DNA of 64,000 bases from Vallitalea maricola (GTDB lineage Bacteria; Bacillota; Clostridia; Lachnospirales; Vallitaleaceae): NCBI RefSeq assembly GCF_036985595.1, contig NZ_BTPU01000001.1:83421-147420 (forward strand). The letters are read 5' to 3'. The position numbers were made by a program, and so were the translations under genes. The stretch's first letter is position 1; each line of letters starts with the position of its first letter. The notes beneath the pieces were generated by a model. The model did not search any database, was not told where the DNA came from, and saw only the letters and a list, made by a program, of their open reading frames with translations. This document shows positions 52,785-63,329 of the stretch, one piece after another.

Positions 52785-55700
52785 TTAATGAGTTCCAGAT
52801 GTGTCCAGATCATCAGAAGAAGATTTTTCTGATGAATAGACAGCGTATACATTGTAAGGAATACTATCAAGGGAATGGGTTCTTCCAGCTAAGGTTACAC
52901 TGCCATTTCCATTTGGGTGTTTGTATTCTAGAAAATAAGTATCTCCACCAACTATTATTTTAGCTGCGGCGATTATAACACTACTATCGTTCATTATTAT
53001 GTCCATGTTATCATTTGTAATCTTAGAACCATGAGGTACAAATATAGCTGATGATGGTAATTTAAATGAAAAATGCCATCTCTGAGCCTGCTGATTATAA
53101 TCATACTCTCTTAGTATATTGTCTGGATTTCTATTCATGCCATAGGTATTGGAAGTTCCTATAAATGTTCTATTTCTGCCAGTTAACAGCATTGATTGAG
53201 CATTACCAAAAGTATGATATTTTCCCAATGGTATAGGTAGAGGAATCTCATTTCCTTCTGTATCTACATTGTATGTATTGTCTCTAACAAATTCAGTGAT
53301 ATTTCGTTCTTGGGTATGATAATTTCTTCTTGGTGCCTCTTCTTCCCAATTTAGCACTATAGGATAATCATAAACAGGAGCTATATTACCATCTTCCTTA
53401 ACATTATCAAATATATTGATGGGTTGATATTTATCATCAACATTCATATAAACATCTACAGGTGTTATTTTACCGGTAGTGATATCTAGTCCATAATAAT
53501 AAGGGGTGATCTTCATTAGAGAGTAATAATTTCCTATAGTCTGAATATCCATAAATATTGGATAGCCCACTCTTAAAGGTTGTCTTACCAAAGCCTCTAT
53601 ATTATTTATTGAAGGAGAAAGAGGAAAACTTAAAGGTGATTTCTTTAAAAAATCAAGACAACCGTAAGTGTTGAGATAATTAGTCGTTGGTCCAACAGAT
53701 TCACCCCTTATGTCTATATTAGGTCCGAAATAGTTATTTTGTTGATCTATTGATACTTTTGGAACTACGTTAGGTATATACCACTCTGTTGGAATAACAG
53801 ATTGCTTGAATATATTAGAGAACCTAAAATCACCTGTATCCTCCATAACTAGATTACCTATTCTACCGATTATATCTATATTGTACATTTTGAAAGCAGA
53901 ATGTTTAGCATTTCTATTAGGACCTCTTGATTTATTAGTAGGATATGAGTTATCTACTGCATTTCCATTATTTGCAATAGCATAAAATCTAGCACCTGCA
54001 CTGATAGCTTCTTTGTTGGCTAGAGGTAGATAGAAATCATATGTATCTTCGTTTACAACAAGAGGTATTTCATAGCCAGCTGGATATAGTCTATTATTAT
54101 AAATGACGTTATAATCAAATTTGGCTATTTTTTCTTTTGTCCATTCTGTAGTATTCATATAATCTTTAAAGCCTTTACCTCTTTGGTTAGTAGTTCTTGA
54201 TAGACCGTGAGAACCATCACCATAGAAATCTCCTCTGTTAGGAAAATATACTTGGAAAGGATAATCAAGGGTTAAGTATTTACTTGCATGTATAACTTGA
54301 TCATTAGGAAGTTTTATTTCAGAGGCAGGTATTTTAACAATAATTGTTTCATACCAGTCATCAGGTGGCTCAGCAATGGTTTTTGATATCTCTGAGGAGA
54401 TAGTGATTTTCGGAGTACCTTTTGGAGGGATATATATTTTTTCTGGTTCACCATTATCAGGAATGTATACATCAGGTTCTGTAATTACAACAACACCATG
54501 ACCACTATTACCTGTCTGATCTCCACCAGAATATTTTGGCATAGTTTGATTACCAGATTTCATCGAACCATTAGATACACCATCAATATATCCAGAACCA
54601 CCGCCACCGCCAGAATCATCATTATCATTATAACGTGAATAATCATTACCTCCAGCACCGCCGCCATAGTAGCCACCGCCACCGCCGCCGCCGCCGGAAC
54701 TGGAACCACTGTTATTTGAACCGCCATAGCCAAGACCACCGCTATGACCACCGTTACTACCACCGGAACCGCCGCTAGACTGAGTACCTCCATAACCACG
54801 AGAACCACATCTGTCTCCGCCAGAACCACCAGAAGAACCACCACCATAACCACCATAACCGCCGTCAGAGCCGCTACCTCTATCGCCTCGTCCGCCGCCA
54901 CCGCCAGCGACTATGATACGATTATTTAATGCATTCCCATTCAATCTAATGTCTGAACCACCACCACCTACTTGGCTTGTACGTCCATGACCTGAGCCAC
55001 CGCCATTCCAGCCATTACTACCACCTGGATAGATATATAGTTGTTTGCCTTTGGATAGAGTTGCCTCTCCGTAGGAATAACCTCCTTTACCACCAGAACC
55101 GTTTCCGCCTTCAGCTCCCCATACTTCTAGCTTATATTTACCGTCAATAGGAACAGTATAAGTTGAGTATGAGCCATTATAAGTATAGACTTTACGCTCT
55201 CCATCATGTATAACAGGTGGTCTGTATTTAGGATTATCTACATAGTGCCCTGGTACATAATCAGGATTCTTGATTGAGGTTTCTTGGGAGATAGTATAGG
55301 ATAGAGGTATCCATTCAGCAGTATTACCACCTTCCATTGTCAGAGATAAGTCATCAGCAAAAATACAGTCTTTTAAGTTAGTAACAGAATTATGTGAAAG
55401 ACCATTAACAATGGATACCTTTAATTTTTCAGTATTATTAGGTGTAGTGAAATTAATTGTTTTAGTAATGACAGAGCTATTATTGTGTTTGTCAGATGTC
55501 CATTTTCTTAATACATTTCCTAGATAGTCAAGTGCTTCAATTTCAAAATAACCCTCACATCTATGAGCACTTATTTTACCTGTAAAAGTATAATCAGTGT
55601 TTTCAATACCTGATGTTGTAGTTGCATATTTAGCTATCTTATTAGAGTTACCAGGGACGCTTATTTGAAAAGAACTTTTACCAGAAATTATATAAGATGG

Positions 55701-58700
55701 ATGTATTGTTCTAGTAAATAAAATATCCTCGTTATAAGAGGGTTCACCTTTGAAATTTTGTAATGATCCATCATTAGCTATTTTTTCAGCATCACCATTA
55801 ACAATAAAATTCTGTTTTGGGTGATTATCTTTTAGTTTGGTTACATATTCTTCTATATCTTTTTGAAGATTACCTCCGACGATAGATTCAGAAGTACGTT
55901 GGTCTGAAGCCTCTGAGGGGAGTACTACTGCATATTGTGCAGAAACAGGGTTGTGAATTACTATGTCATTAATTTTAGTATCTGATCTAGAGTAGGGAGC
56001 TGGTAAAACGTATCCACTAGCATTAAAATCATTATCGTAAGTATCAGTATATACCTGAGATTGACCTTTATGACTTAGTATGTTATCATATAGAACCTTT
56101 GCATTACCAGTTAAGTATTCACCATTTTTTTTAGTATCTGGTATATCAAGGTTTTTTTGGTATATTAGTAAATCAGATGGTCTTGAAGGTCTGGATATTG
56201 TTTTAGCAGGATCATTATCTAAAGCAGTAATTGTTTTATGTTTATCACCATTTCCTTTATATTTAGTCCTAGGATTAAAGAATTCACCGTTGTATGAGCC
56301 GATATTGATTTCTTCAGGAAGAATATGGCTAGCTGCTTCTGGGTTATCTTCCCACATTTCTTCAACAGTATTAACTACTTTTTCAAAGTTCTTTTGTGAG
56401 ACTACAGGTTTGGAATCTTTATCAAAGTATATGATTGATTGATCACCTGAAGAAGTTTGTAAAATTAAGAAATCAGATATAACAGTGGCGGTATTCTCTG
56501 TGTTACGTCGCTCATCGAATTTATTCCATTCAGGTGTTATTTTATCTTTAGCATCTGATTGAGCTTTATGATAGTTTTCTATATTCTGATTTTTGTTATT
56601 AGTATAAAGGATACCATCTGCCCAATTATTGGCATGTCCACCTTTTGCAGGTGATTTACTGCACCCGTTATCCCCCATACCATTACATGCATTTGTTCTT
56701 ACACCTTCATTCCAGACTACATTATCATGCTGTGTTGGTTCTAAAGAGTAGCGAAGTCTTCCAGCTTCTGAAGTTTCTTTATCAGCAATATTAAAGAAGA
56801 TATTAGGATTTCCTTGTTTTACAGTTGCAGTTACTTCATCTGTATCAAGAAGCTTGACCATTCCGTTGGCAAATCCTCTTTCAATCTTCCATACATTTAC
56901 TTGTTCTATTTTTTGGATATCATATGTTATTTTTTGTGTCCAAGTATCTTCTATCCCAGGAAGCTCATGAGTACAACATGGACCGCATATTACATGTGGA
57001 GGATTACTCCATCTAACTGTTATGGTAAAATTACCAGGTCCTGATGGGGTGGCTGTTGCGGATGTAGGATCAGCTACTTTTTTAGTAGTTTGATTTGGTG
57101 GAGTTCCAGATGTTTCTGTATGCCATGCTGAGGATTTTGCTTTTGTACTTTTCGGAAGAGTCTTAGAGGGAGATACGGATGCTCCCCAATTATTAAATTC
57201 TCTAACTTTTTTATCTGAAGCTGACTTATGTTTTACTGTTGTATTGTTTATTTCCTCTGCAAAAGCTTTTGCTTCTTCTAAAGTAGCTTCATATTCATCT
57301 AAATTAGGTTCAGCTGGGCATACTGCGGTTACATCGCCTGAACCATGTACAGTTACAGCCTCTGCATCATTAGGAATGGAACCTGTCCAAGTTCTTGAAT
57401 AGTTTCCACCATCATGCATATTAGCCGATTGTTGTCCAACCGTTTTATTCGGAGCTGTATCACCAGCTTTGAACTCACAAGATGTACCAGAATACCAGCT
57501 TCTATAGTTTCTTGTTACTTCCTGGTCTATGTAATATTTAGTTACGATATCAACTATAAATTCTGAACCACCAACAGCAAAGTACAGATCTCTTGTGGTA
57601 GGTGTGCCTGCCATTGCTTCAAAATTTTCATTATAAATTGAGCCTTGTTTTAGTTCGGAAAAGGCTATGGGTTCCGAAACAAATGACCTGTACTCTATAG
57701 GAACAAATTTGGGAATAATAAATGTTTTTTTTGCTTTGTTATCTGGTATACCTTGTAAAGTTATTATATCATTTTCATCATCTGATAATTTTATTTGAAT
57801 ATTAGCAGTATAATCAAATTCATAGGTTGTTCCTGTTTGTATTTCAAAGTTTGCTAGATGATGATCCCATTCTATGGAACCTCCTTTCAAGAACTTAAGT
57901 AATTCATTTTTATCAATAAATTCAAATTTATTATTACCTTTACATGGATAACTTGTATTTAAAGAATAATCTCCTACAGTATCTGCTTGGCACTCTACTG
58001 CACCAGAAACAGATAAATCAATATTTATTTTTGGAAAGCCCGAACCAGCTTCTATGTTATCAAGAGCTTTCATCCAATCTGATTCTTCATCTCCTGATAT
58101 TTTCCCTTTAATTGTTACAGTTACGTTTTCACCTAGAATTGTAGGCTTATATCTATCAATGGTAACTTTTTCAGTTGGGTTAGTCATAATTTCAAAACCA
58201 CCAGTAGGAGTGACTTCTTTACAAAAAACAACACCTGATACACCAATAACAAAACCTCTAGCATCACCATAAAAGATTAATGATTCCATAATACCATTTT
58301 TTACTGAGGAATCTCTCCAATCAGGATAATTTCTATCTGTCAATAAATATTTATCTCCTGTAACTCCACCAAAACCCCAGGAGAATCCATTATTACGATA
58401 AGCATCTCCTCGTAAATCCGTGGTACGTTTACGATTAGGCATTTGATCTAAAGATTTTTGAACTAGATTACTTATTAGTTTGAACGTATGATCTTTTTTG
58501 TAATTAGTACTGTTTAATACTTCAAATGCAGGAGCAGAAGGGTTATAGAAAGAGTTTTCTGGAGTAACGCCAGCAGCATACATAACATAATCGAAAGATG
58601 GTAAAAATATTCTTTGACTGGGGTATTTAGTATAATTAGGTGCAGATACTCTAACAACAGTATCTATTGCTATTAGGCTAGGGCATTCTTCTTGTCCTTC

Positions 58701-59513
58701 AAATCGGATGAAACGTTCTATTTCATCATAATATATAGACTGCTGATTAGGCGGTGAAAGGTAATAAAGTGTCATAAGTAAATCAAGATGTCCTGCCTCA
58801 TTAGCTAATTTTTCAGCTAATGTTATATTTGTTTTTTGGGGGTCCACATAATTAGTATAATTTCTAATATTATCATCTATAGCTGTTCCAGTTCCATCCC
58901 AGTGTTCTAGAATATAATTCCAAACTTTTGCTGACTTTTCTTCCTTGTTTTCGATTGTGTCTCCCAGTTCTTTCCATTTACCGTTTTTTAAAGGTTTTAA
59001 ATCTTTTTTTTCACCAATGCCTTGGATTAATTTTTTGTAAAAAATACCTGATGAAATTTTATTTGACTCTCCTTTTAAAAGCTTTCTATGTTTATAGGCC
59101 ATATCAGCTTTATTTTCAATGTATTTTAGATCTCCTGAAGAGGCTTGGTACCATCCAACTAAAGCTTTGCTAGGTTCTAACCATACACTTTTTTCATAGT
59201 CATTAGGATTATATGGAGAGAATATTATTGAATGTTTCATATTAGGCATATGGTTATAATAGTGAGCAATAATATCATTTTCGATATTTTCCTTATTTTC
59301 AAGAGATAGATCTAAAGGTTCATCAAATTTCTCTGATATGATACTTACCCTAAAAGAAGGAACGAGACTTATTCCGCCTGGTCCAGGTTTACCACCACAA
59401 GGAATAGACCCATTAGTACCAATTGTATCAGTTGCAAAAATTTCAGTTATAAATAATGATTGAAATAGGATTGTGGAAATAAGTATTACAGTAATAATTT
59501 TACGTTTAATCAT
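52785..59513 (-). CDS. Giant secreted protein with a glycine-rich (ALK-type) domain
   Basis: 2242 residues from ATG 59513, 7 nt after AAAGGAGGT; an in-frame ATG at 59534 precedes the ribosome site. Signal peptide about 1-28 (ends EIFAT). The N-terminal 1400 residues are beta-rich with few recognisable repeats. Residues about 1440-1660 are a Gly_rich domain: 'YTVPIDGKYKLEVWGAEGGNGSGG', 'IIVAGGGGG', then dense Gly/Ser/Tyr and 'GGGGGSGYIDG', as in bacterial Gly-rich surface proteins and the ALK receptor. The C-terminal 580 residues include the stretch whose decayed copy lies at 60978-61240. There is no SLH, LPXTG or membrane anchor. Together with the SLH protein and TadZ-like protein upstream it may be an appendage tip or a very large secreted adhesin. 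It may belong to the DUF5704-type family; that is a weak recollection. Confidence 0.82.
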   Translation of the reverse strand: MIKRKIITVILISTILFQSLFITEIFATDTIGTNGSIPCGGKPGPGGISLVPSFRVSIISEKFDEPLDLSLENKENIENDIIAHYYNHMPNMKHSIIFSPYNPNDYEKSVWLEPSKALVGWYQASSGDLKYIENKADMAYKHRKLLKGESNKISSGIFYKKLIQGIGEKKDLKPLKNGKWKELGDTIENKEEKSAKVWNYILEHWDGTGTAIDDNIRNYTNYVDPQKTNITLAEKLANEAGHLDLLMTLYYLSPPNQQSIYYDEIERFIRFEGQEECPSLIAIDTVVRVSAPNYTKYPSQRIFLPSFDYVMYAAGVTPENSFYNPSAPAFEVLNSTNYKKDHTFKLISNLVQKSLDQMPNRKRTTDLRGDAYRNNGFSWGFGGVTGDKYLLTDRNYPDWRDSSVKNGIMESLIFYGDARGFVIGVSGVVFCKEVTPTGGFEIMTNPTEKVTIDRYKPTILGENVTVTIKGKISGDEESDWMKALDNIEAGSGFPKINIDLSVSGAVECQADTVGDYSLNTSYPCKGNNKFEFIDKNELLKFLKGGSIEWDHHLANFEIQTGTTYEFDYTANIQIKLSDDENDIITLQGIPDNKAKKTFIIPKFVPIEYRSFVSEPIAFSELKQGSIYNENFEAMAGTPTTRDLYFAVGGSEFIVDIVTKYYIDQEVTRNYRSWYSGTSCEFKAGDTAPNKTVGQQSANMHDGGNYSRTWTGSIPNDAEAVTVHGSGDVTAVCPAEPNLDEYEATLEEAKAFAEEINNTTVKHKSASDKKVREFNNWGASVSPSKTLPKSTKAKSSAWHTETSGTPPNQTTKKVADPTSATATPSGPGNFTITVRWSNPPHVICGPCCTHELPGIEDTWTQKITYDIQKIEQVNVWKIERGFANGMVKLLDTDEVTATVKQGNPNIFFNIADKETSEAGRLRYSLEPTQHDNVVWNEGVRTNACNGMGDNGCSKSPAKGGHANNWADGILYTNNKNQNIENYHKAQSDAKDKITPEWNKFDERRNTENTATVISDFLILQTSSGDQSIIYFDKDSKPVVSQKNFEKVVNTVEEMWEDNPEAASHILPEEINIGSYNGEFFNPRTKYKGNGDKHKTITALDNDPAKTISRPSRPSDLLIYQKNLDIPDTKKNGEYLTGNAKVLYDNILSHKGQSQVYTDTYDNDFNASGYVLPAPYSRSDTKINDIVIHNPVSAQYAVVLPSEASDQRTSESIVGGNLQKDIEEYVTKLKDNHPKQNFIVNGDAEKIANDGSLQNFKGEPSYNEDILFTRTIHPSYIISGKSSFQISVPGNSNKIAKYATTTSGIENTDYTFTGKISAHRCEGYFEIEALDYLGNVLRKWTSDKHNNSSVITKTINFTTPNNTEKLKVSIVNGLSHNSVTNLKDCIFADDLSLTMEGGNTAEWIPLSYTISQETSIKNPDYVPGHYVDNPKYRPPVIHDGERKVYTYNGSYSTYTVPIDGKYKLEVWGAEGGNGSGGKGGYSYGEATLSKGKQLYIYPGGSNGWNGGGSGHGRTSQVGGGGSDIRLNGNALNNRIIVAGGGGGRGDRGSGSDGGYGGYGGGSSGGSGGDRCGSRGYGGTQSSGGSGGSNGGHSGGLGYGGSNNSGSSSGGGGGGGGYYGGGAGGNDYSRYNDNDDSGGGGGSGYIDGVSNGSMKSGNQTMPKYSGGDQTGNSGHGVVVITEPDVYIPDNGEPEKIYIPPKGTPKITISSEISKTIAEPPDDWYETIIVKIPASEIKLPNDQVIHASKYLTLDYPFQVYFPNRGDFYGDGSHGLSRTTNQRGKGFKDYMNTTEWTKEKIAKFDYNVIYNNRLYPAGYEIPLVVNEDTYDFYLPLANKEAISAGARFYAIANNGNAVDNSYPTNKSRGPNRNAKHSAFKMYNIDIIGRIGNLVMEDTGDFRFSNIFKQSVIPTEWYIPNVVPKVSIDQQNNYFGPNIDIRGESVGPTTNYLNTYGCLDFLKKSPLSFPLSPSINNIEALVRQPLRVGYPIFMDIQTIGNYYSLMKITPYYYGLDITTGKITPVDVYMNVDDKYQPINIFDNVKEDGNIAPVYDYPIVLNWEEEAPRRNYHTQERNITEFVRDNTYNVDTEGNEIPLPIPLGKYHTFGNAQSMLLTGRNRTFIGTSNTYGMNRNPDNILREYDYNQQAQRWHFSFKLPSSAIFVPHGSKITNDNMDIIMNDSSVIIAAAKIIVGGDTYFLEYKHPNGNGSVTLAGRTHSLDSIPYNVYAVYSSEKSSSDDLDTSGTH

Positions 59514-59535
59514 TTTATAAACCTCCTTTATCATA

Positions 59536-59566
59536 ATAAAAAAGACGCTTATAATTTTAGCGTCTT
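59536..59566 (-). terminator. Rho-independent terminator of the SLH gene
   Basis: On the minus strand AAGACGCT pairs with AGCGTCTT, followed by T residues. It lies in the 75-nt gap between the SLH gene and the giant gene, so read-through may be controlled here. Confidence 0.85.
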
Positions 59567-59588
59567 AAATGTTAATTTATAAAATTTA

Positions 59589-60731
59589 TTAATTTTGTAC
59601 ACTTACTGTATATTGATTATCGTCTCCGTATAAAAGTCTTAGACCACCGCCACACATATAACCATAGCCATTTATTTTAGTTATAACAACAAGGTAATTA
59701 TCAATATTGTGTTCTATAGTAAAGAGTTTATAATCATAAAAAGTCTGTTTGCCGGATAGAACTTTTTTTAGATTCTCATCTGTCGTCATATGACTTCTTG
59801 CTAGACTAGGTTTTAGTAGAAGAGCTATTAATTGTTCTGTTGTATATTTATTAACATAATCTATTAAATTTGATTGAGTTCTCCAATATTCCTTTAGTTG
59901 ACAGTATTTATAATCAAACCCAGTGCTTTTCATTTTTATGGTGTTTCCTTCTATATCGAAGCCAGAAAATAATGCATCCATACCAATTTCAACATAACCT
60001 CTTAATACTAATTTATTAAGTATTTCTTTACCATTAATTCCTAGCCTAGAAATAACTATTATTGCTTGCTCTCTAGTAAAAATGGCTTTAGAATCAAAAT
60101 GTCCTTTTTTTATAACATTACCCCATTCATCTTCAATTGCGTTTACATTACCTCGGAGATAACGGGCACCATAAGCTCTAGCGACAGCTTCTTTAGCCCA
60201 TGGTGAAACAGAATCCAAATCGTCTAAGTATTTAGGTGCTTCATTTGTATTATTTGAATCAACAGTTTGAAAGTAATTGACAAACATGATAGCCGCTTGT
60301 TCTCTAGTGATAAGACCGTCTGGGTCAAATTTGTTATCACCAATACCATTGACCATACCAAGTATATTAGCTACTTTTACATATTTATTATCAGTATCGG
60401 TAAACTCCTCAGTTGTTGATATTGCTTCTAAGAACATATCAATAGTTAATGTTGTAGTACCCCATGCTGCTTCTTCAGTCATACCAGCATAACCTTGGAT
60501 ATATCTATTGAAATCTTTAAAAACAGCATTAACAAATAGTTCAGCAAATTCTTCTCGTGTAATAGGTTTTTGATAATTACTCTGTAATTGGGTTGGTACA
60601 TATTCATTTTTGATTGCTGATTCAACTTCTTCTTTAGCCCAAGAAGATGGTTCATCAGATGAAGCAAATATAGGTACATTGATACTAATAATAATTGTAA
60701 GAATCATTGTAAATGACAATAATCTTTTCAT
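59589..60731 (-). CDS. SLH-domain secreted protein
   Basis: 380 residues from ATG 60731 with GGAGGT 8 nt upstream; an in-frame ATG at 60746 lies before the ribosome site. Signal peptide about 1-24 (ends VPIFAS). Three canonical SLH repeats span about residues 27-225: 'SSWAKEEVESAIKNEYVP...ITREEFAELFVNAVF', 'NILGMVNGIGDNKFDPDGLITREQAAIMFVNYF', 'SPWAKEAVARAYGARYLRGN...FTREQAIIVISRLG'. The C-terminal 150 residues are of no recognised family. It probably anchors a complex to the wall polysaccharide. Placed between the giant Gly-rich gene and the TadZ-like gene, it is a good candidate to hold the giant protein at the surface. Confidence 0.88.
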   Translation of the reverse strand: MKRLLSFTMILTIIISINVPIFASSDEPSSWAKEEVESAIKNEYVPTQLQSNYQKPITREEFAELFVNAVFKDFNRYIQGYAGMTEEAAWGTTTLTIDMFLEAISTTEEFTDTDNKYVKVANILGMVNGIGDNKFDPDGLITREQAAIMFVNYFQTVDSNNTNEAPKYLDDLDSVSPWAKEAVARAYGARYLRGNVNAIEDEWGNVIKKGHFDSKAIFTREQAIIVISRLGINGKEILNKLVLRGYVEIGMDALFSGFDIEGNTIKMKSTGFDYKYCQLKEYWRTQSNLIDYVNKYTTEQLIALLLKPSLARSHMTTDENLKKVLSGKQTFYDYKLFTIEHNIDNYLVVITKINGYGYMCGGGLRLLYGDDNQYTVSVQN

Positions 60732-60900
60732 TTGTATAACCTCCAATACTTTTATAAAAGATATATATATAATAACATATAAAGTTATTATAATAAATGT
60801 AATTTTCGGTCATATGTTAAGATACTGAATGTTATATGTGCTATGGTTAATATTTATTTGTATTTTTAATAAGTTGTAGTATGTGAATTATTAGGTGAAT

Positions 60901-60935
60901 TTAAGAGAGAAGGGAAAATATTAAATTTCCCTTAA
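60901..60935. other. Hairpin in the upstream region of the SLH gene
   Basis: TTAAG...GGGAAA (60901-60917) pairs with TTTCCCTTAA (60926-60935). Role unknown; possibly a remnant terminator of the decayed gene copy. Confidence 0.4.
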
Positions 60936-60977
60936 GTTAGATTATGTAAGATTTATCATTAATATTTATATAGAGAA

Positions 60978-61240
60978 TTAGGTATTATTTTACCGTGATT
61001 GTATTTAATAAATAATAGTAAGGGGTGAAACTCCATTTGATAATAATAGTTTTCTAATTGTCTGTATATCCATTAAACATTCTCAATTCTCAATGACTGC
61101 CTTATTAAAGCCTCTATATTGTTTTTTGAAGGAGAAGAGGTAAACTTAAAGATGATTTCTAAGGAAATCAAGACAACCATAAGTATTGAGATAATTAATA
61201 GTTGGTCCGACAGATTCACCCCTTATATCTATATTTGTTA
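60978..61240 (-). pseudogene. Decayed fragment of a second giant glycine-rich gene
   Basis: Plus-strand bases 60978-61240 align with about 53455-53733, inside the 3' part of the giant gene: shared blocks include TTATTTTACC, AAGGGGTGA, AAAGCCTCTATATT, TGAAGGAGAA, ATCAAGACAACC and CAGATTCACCCCTTAT. Many small indels destroy the frame. It stops abruptly 4 nt short of the stop codon of the TadZ-like gene. It is therefore a relic of a second copy of the giant gene that once followed the TadZ-like gene directly. Confidence 0.8.
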
Positions 61241-61244
61241 TTCG

Positions 61245-63251
61245 CTACCTAAAAGATTCTTCAAATATACTAGTAATATCTCTATCATTAAATGGAGGTA
61301 ATGATTTTATACTACAAGCTTTCATTTTAGATAGATGGGGTAGAGTCATAAGTTTAGTAACAAGAGGGTCCATGTTCAGTTCTTGTAAGATAGACATTTC
61401 ATCAGTTGGTGGGTCTATGAGTACTATTTTTCTAGCAATGTTTTCAATAGTTATATTATCTATTGCATTTCCAAGTAATGTATTTCCTCTTGTAGTACAA
61501 TCTGTAATATAGGTTACCGAAAGTGCATGTTCAGCAAGTGTTTTGATAAGAGAGGTCTGAGATGCCTCTAATATTATATTTATATATGGATAGTAATTGA
61601 GTCTTGTTTTAAGTTCTGCAATAACATCATCTATTTTAACTGAAGTTGAGAGTAAGTCACCTTCAACACACAAAAATTGTTCTTGAATTCTGTTATTGAG
61701 GAAATTTTCAAGGGTTATAGGTTCAATACCATATGACCTGAATTTGTTACTTCCAGTTAGATCAATGAGCAGTGAATTATGTCTTCTGGATAATATACCT
61801 GCCCATGTTATAGCTGTAGCTCTTGTACCTACTTCATATGGTCCTATATAAAGCCTTAGAGCATTTTTTAGGATTGTATCAACGATTACTACATCTTCAA
61901 CATTATTTGCCTCGAGAAGCTTAATGAGCTTATTTTGATGAAGTATAATGGTTTCATCTAATTCACATAGTTGAAATACTTTGGCTATTACTTCTTGAAT
62001 GGTTTTTTCTAGAGCAGATAGGGAGATTCTGTTTTTCTGAAGGTCACTCATTAATTTAGTTGCAAGCTGTGGGGCATTAATAGGGGTAAATATATTTTTT
62101 GAAGTTTTATATATCTCATTAATATATGTATTCTCAGAAGGTAATTCATTATCAAAAGATTTTATAATATCATTAACAGTTTTATCCATGGATTGATATA
62201 CTGTAATTAAACTCTTAGATAGTTCGTGTAGCTGAAATTGTAGGTCTAAGCGTTCTTTTATTAGTTTATCAAGTTTCTCTTTATCTTCTTTATAGTATAA
62301 CTTAGTATTAGAAGAGAATTTATCAAGTGCAGAAGTTATTTCTCTTAAACGAGAGTGGATAATTGACTCGGCCGATGTAGTCATGGTTGCTAATATGGAC
62401 ATTACTTTCTCCGTAATCATATTATTCCAAGAAGCTTTATAACCAGAGCGTTTTATTCCCAGTTCTCTAATTTCTTCAAATTTTTGTTCAGAAGTTTTGT
62501 TTTCATCTTTAAATATAGTTATAATTTCTTGTTCAACGTTACGGAGCATACTGATAGTTTCAGCAAATTGGTTATTCTCTGTCATTAAATCCCTTACAAT
62601 GGTATCTTTATCTAATAAATTTTTGAATAGATTCCAATCTGAGAAGCTTGTACATTCTTTAATACGTTCTTCAAGGGTTTTGACTTTATGTAATTTTATA
62701 ACTTCTACAGATTGTTTTATAACGTCATCTTCAGGCTCTTTTATAGTTTCATCAGATGGAGTTGGTTCTTCTTTAGGTGTTTCTGGTTCAATTTGAGGTT
62801 CTAATTTTATTTCTTTTTTACTGAGCTTTTTCTTTTTAGGTTTTTCTTCAGGTTCTTCAGTTTTCTTTTTCTTGACTTTAGTAATATCTTCTTTCTTTAT
62901 TAATGCTTTATTTTCTAAAAGCTCTGTTACAGTCTCTTTAAAATTTTTGAGATTAATTTTTCTATCTAATTTTTTGGCTATTATATTTTCACTTTCAAGA
63001 TATTTAGCTTGTTTATCGTTGGTGTATAAATAGATTATGAGAATATCCTCATGTTTTTCTGTTAATGCAGATGTTAAAGCGTTCCTGGTTTGAGTTACAG
63101 AAAGGTCTTTTGGACCTAAAACAATAGTATCCATTCCCGTTATTTTGGGACTCAGGTGGAGTTGCTCTATAATCTTATCCATCTTTGTTTGAAGTGTTTT
63201 ATCTCCAAATGTTTTTTTGCCAAAACCTGATAATGATGCTACATATATCAT
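61245..63251 (-). CDS. TadZ/CpaE-like protein with a central coiled-coil insertion
   Basis: 668 residues; TAGGAGGT upstream of ATG 63251. Residues 1-110 resemble the atypical receiver of TadZ/CpaE ('MDTIVLGPKDLS', 'DILIIYLYTNDKQAKYL', 'KKLDRKINLKNFKETVTELLEN'). Residues 115-200 are a Lys/Glu/Pro-rich linker. Residues 200-460 are predicted long helices with heptad character. Residues 465-668 look like a degenerate MinD/ParA fold: 'GPYEVGTRATAITWAG' in place of the P-loop (no lysine), 'SLLIDLTG', 'INIILEAS', 'ARKIVLIDPP'. TadZ/CpaE proteins place Tad (Flp) pili and have deviant Walker motifs, so a pilus or secretion localisation factor is the best guess. The insertion is unusual. No tad genes are inside the window; they may lie beyond its right edge. 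Confidence 0.6.
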   Translation of the reverse strand: MIYVASLSGFGKKTFGDKTLQTKMDKIIEQLHLSPKITGMDTIVLGPKDLSVTQTRNALTSALTEKHEDILIIYLYTNDKQAKYLESENIIAKKLDRKINLKNFKETVTELLENKALIKKEDITKVKKKKTEEPEEKPKKKKLSKKEIKLEPQIEPETPKEEPTPSDETIKEPEDDVIKQSVEVIKLHKVKTLEERIKECTSFSDWNLFKNLLDKDTIVRDLMTENNQFAETISMLRNVEQEIITIFKDENKTSEQKFEEIRELGIKRSGYKASWNNMITEKVMSILATMTTSAESIIHSRLREITSALDKFSSNTKLYYKEDKEKLDKLIKERLDLQFQLHELSKSLITVYQSMDKTVNDIIKSFDNELPSENTYINEIYKTSKNIFTPINAPQLATKLMSDLQKNRISLSALEKTIQEVIAKVFQLCELDETIILHQNKLIKLLEANNVEDVVIVDTILKNALRLYIGPYEVGTRATAITWAGILSRRHNSLLIDLTGSNKFRSYGIEPITLENFLNNRIQEQFLCVEGDLLSTSVKIDDVIAELKTRLNYYPYINIILEASQTSLIKTLAEHALSVTYITDCTTRGNTLLGNAIDNITIENIARKIVLIDPPTDEMSILQELNMDPLVTKLMTLPHLSKMKACSIKSLPPFNDRDITSIFEESFR

Positions 63252-63329
63252 ATTTTTTACCTCCTAAGTTACAATTTGTTTAATTAAGGCTAATTCATAA
63301 AGTAATTTAATCAATCTAAAGTAAAGTGA

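Noticed and set aside
54560..54929. Open frames on both strands (Ala/Val-rich and Thr-rich) over the Gly-rich region
   Set aside because: These are side effects of the GGN-rich codons of the giant gene; they have no ribosome site and low-complexity composition.
61119..61301. Plus-strand 60-residue open frame
   Set aside because: It lies over the decayed giant-gene fragment and the end of the TadZ-like gene, with no ribosome site.
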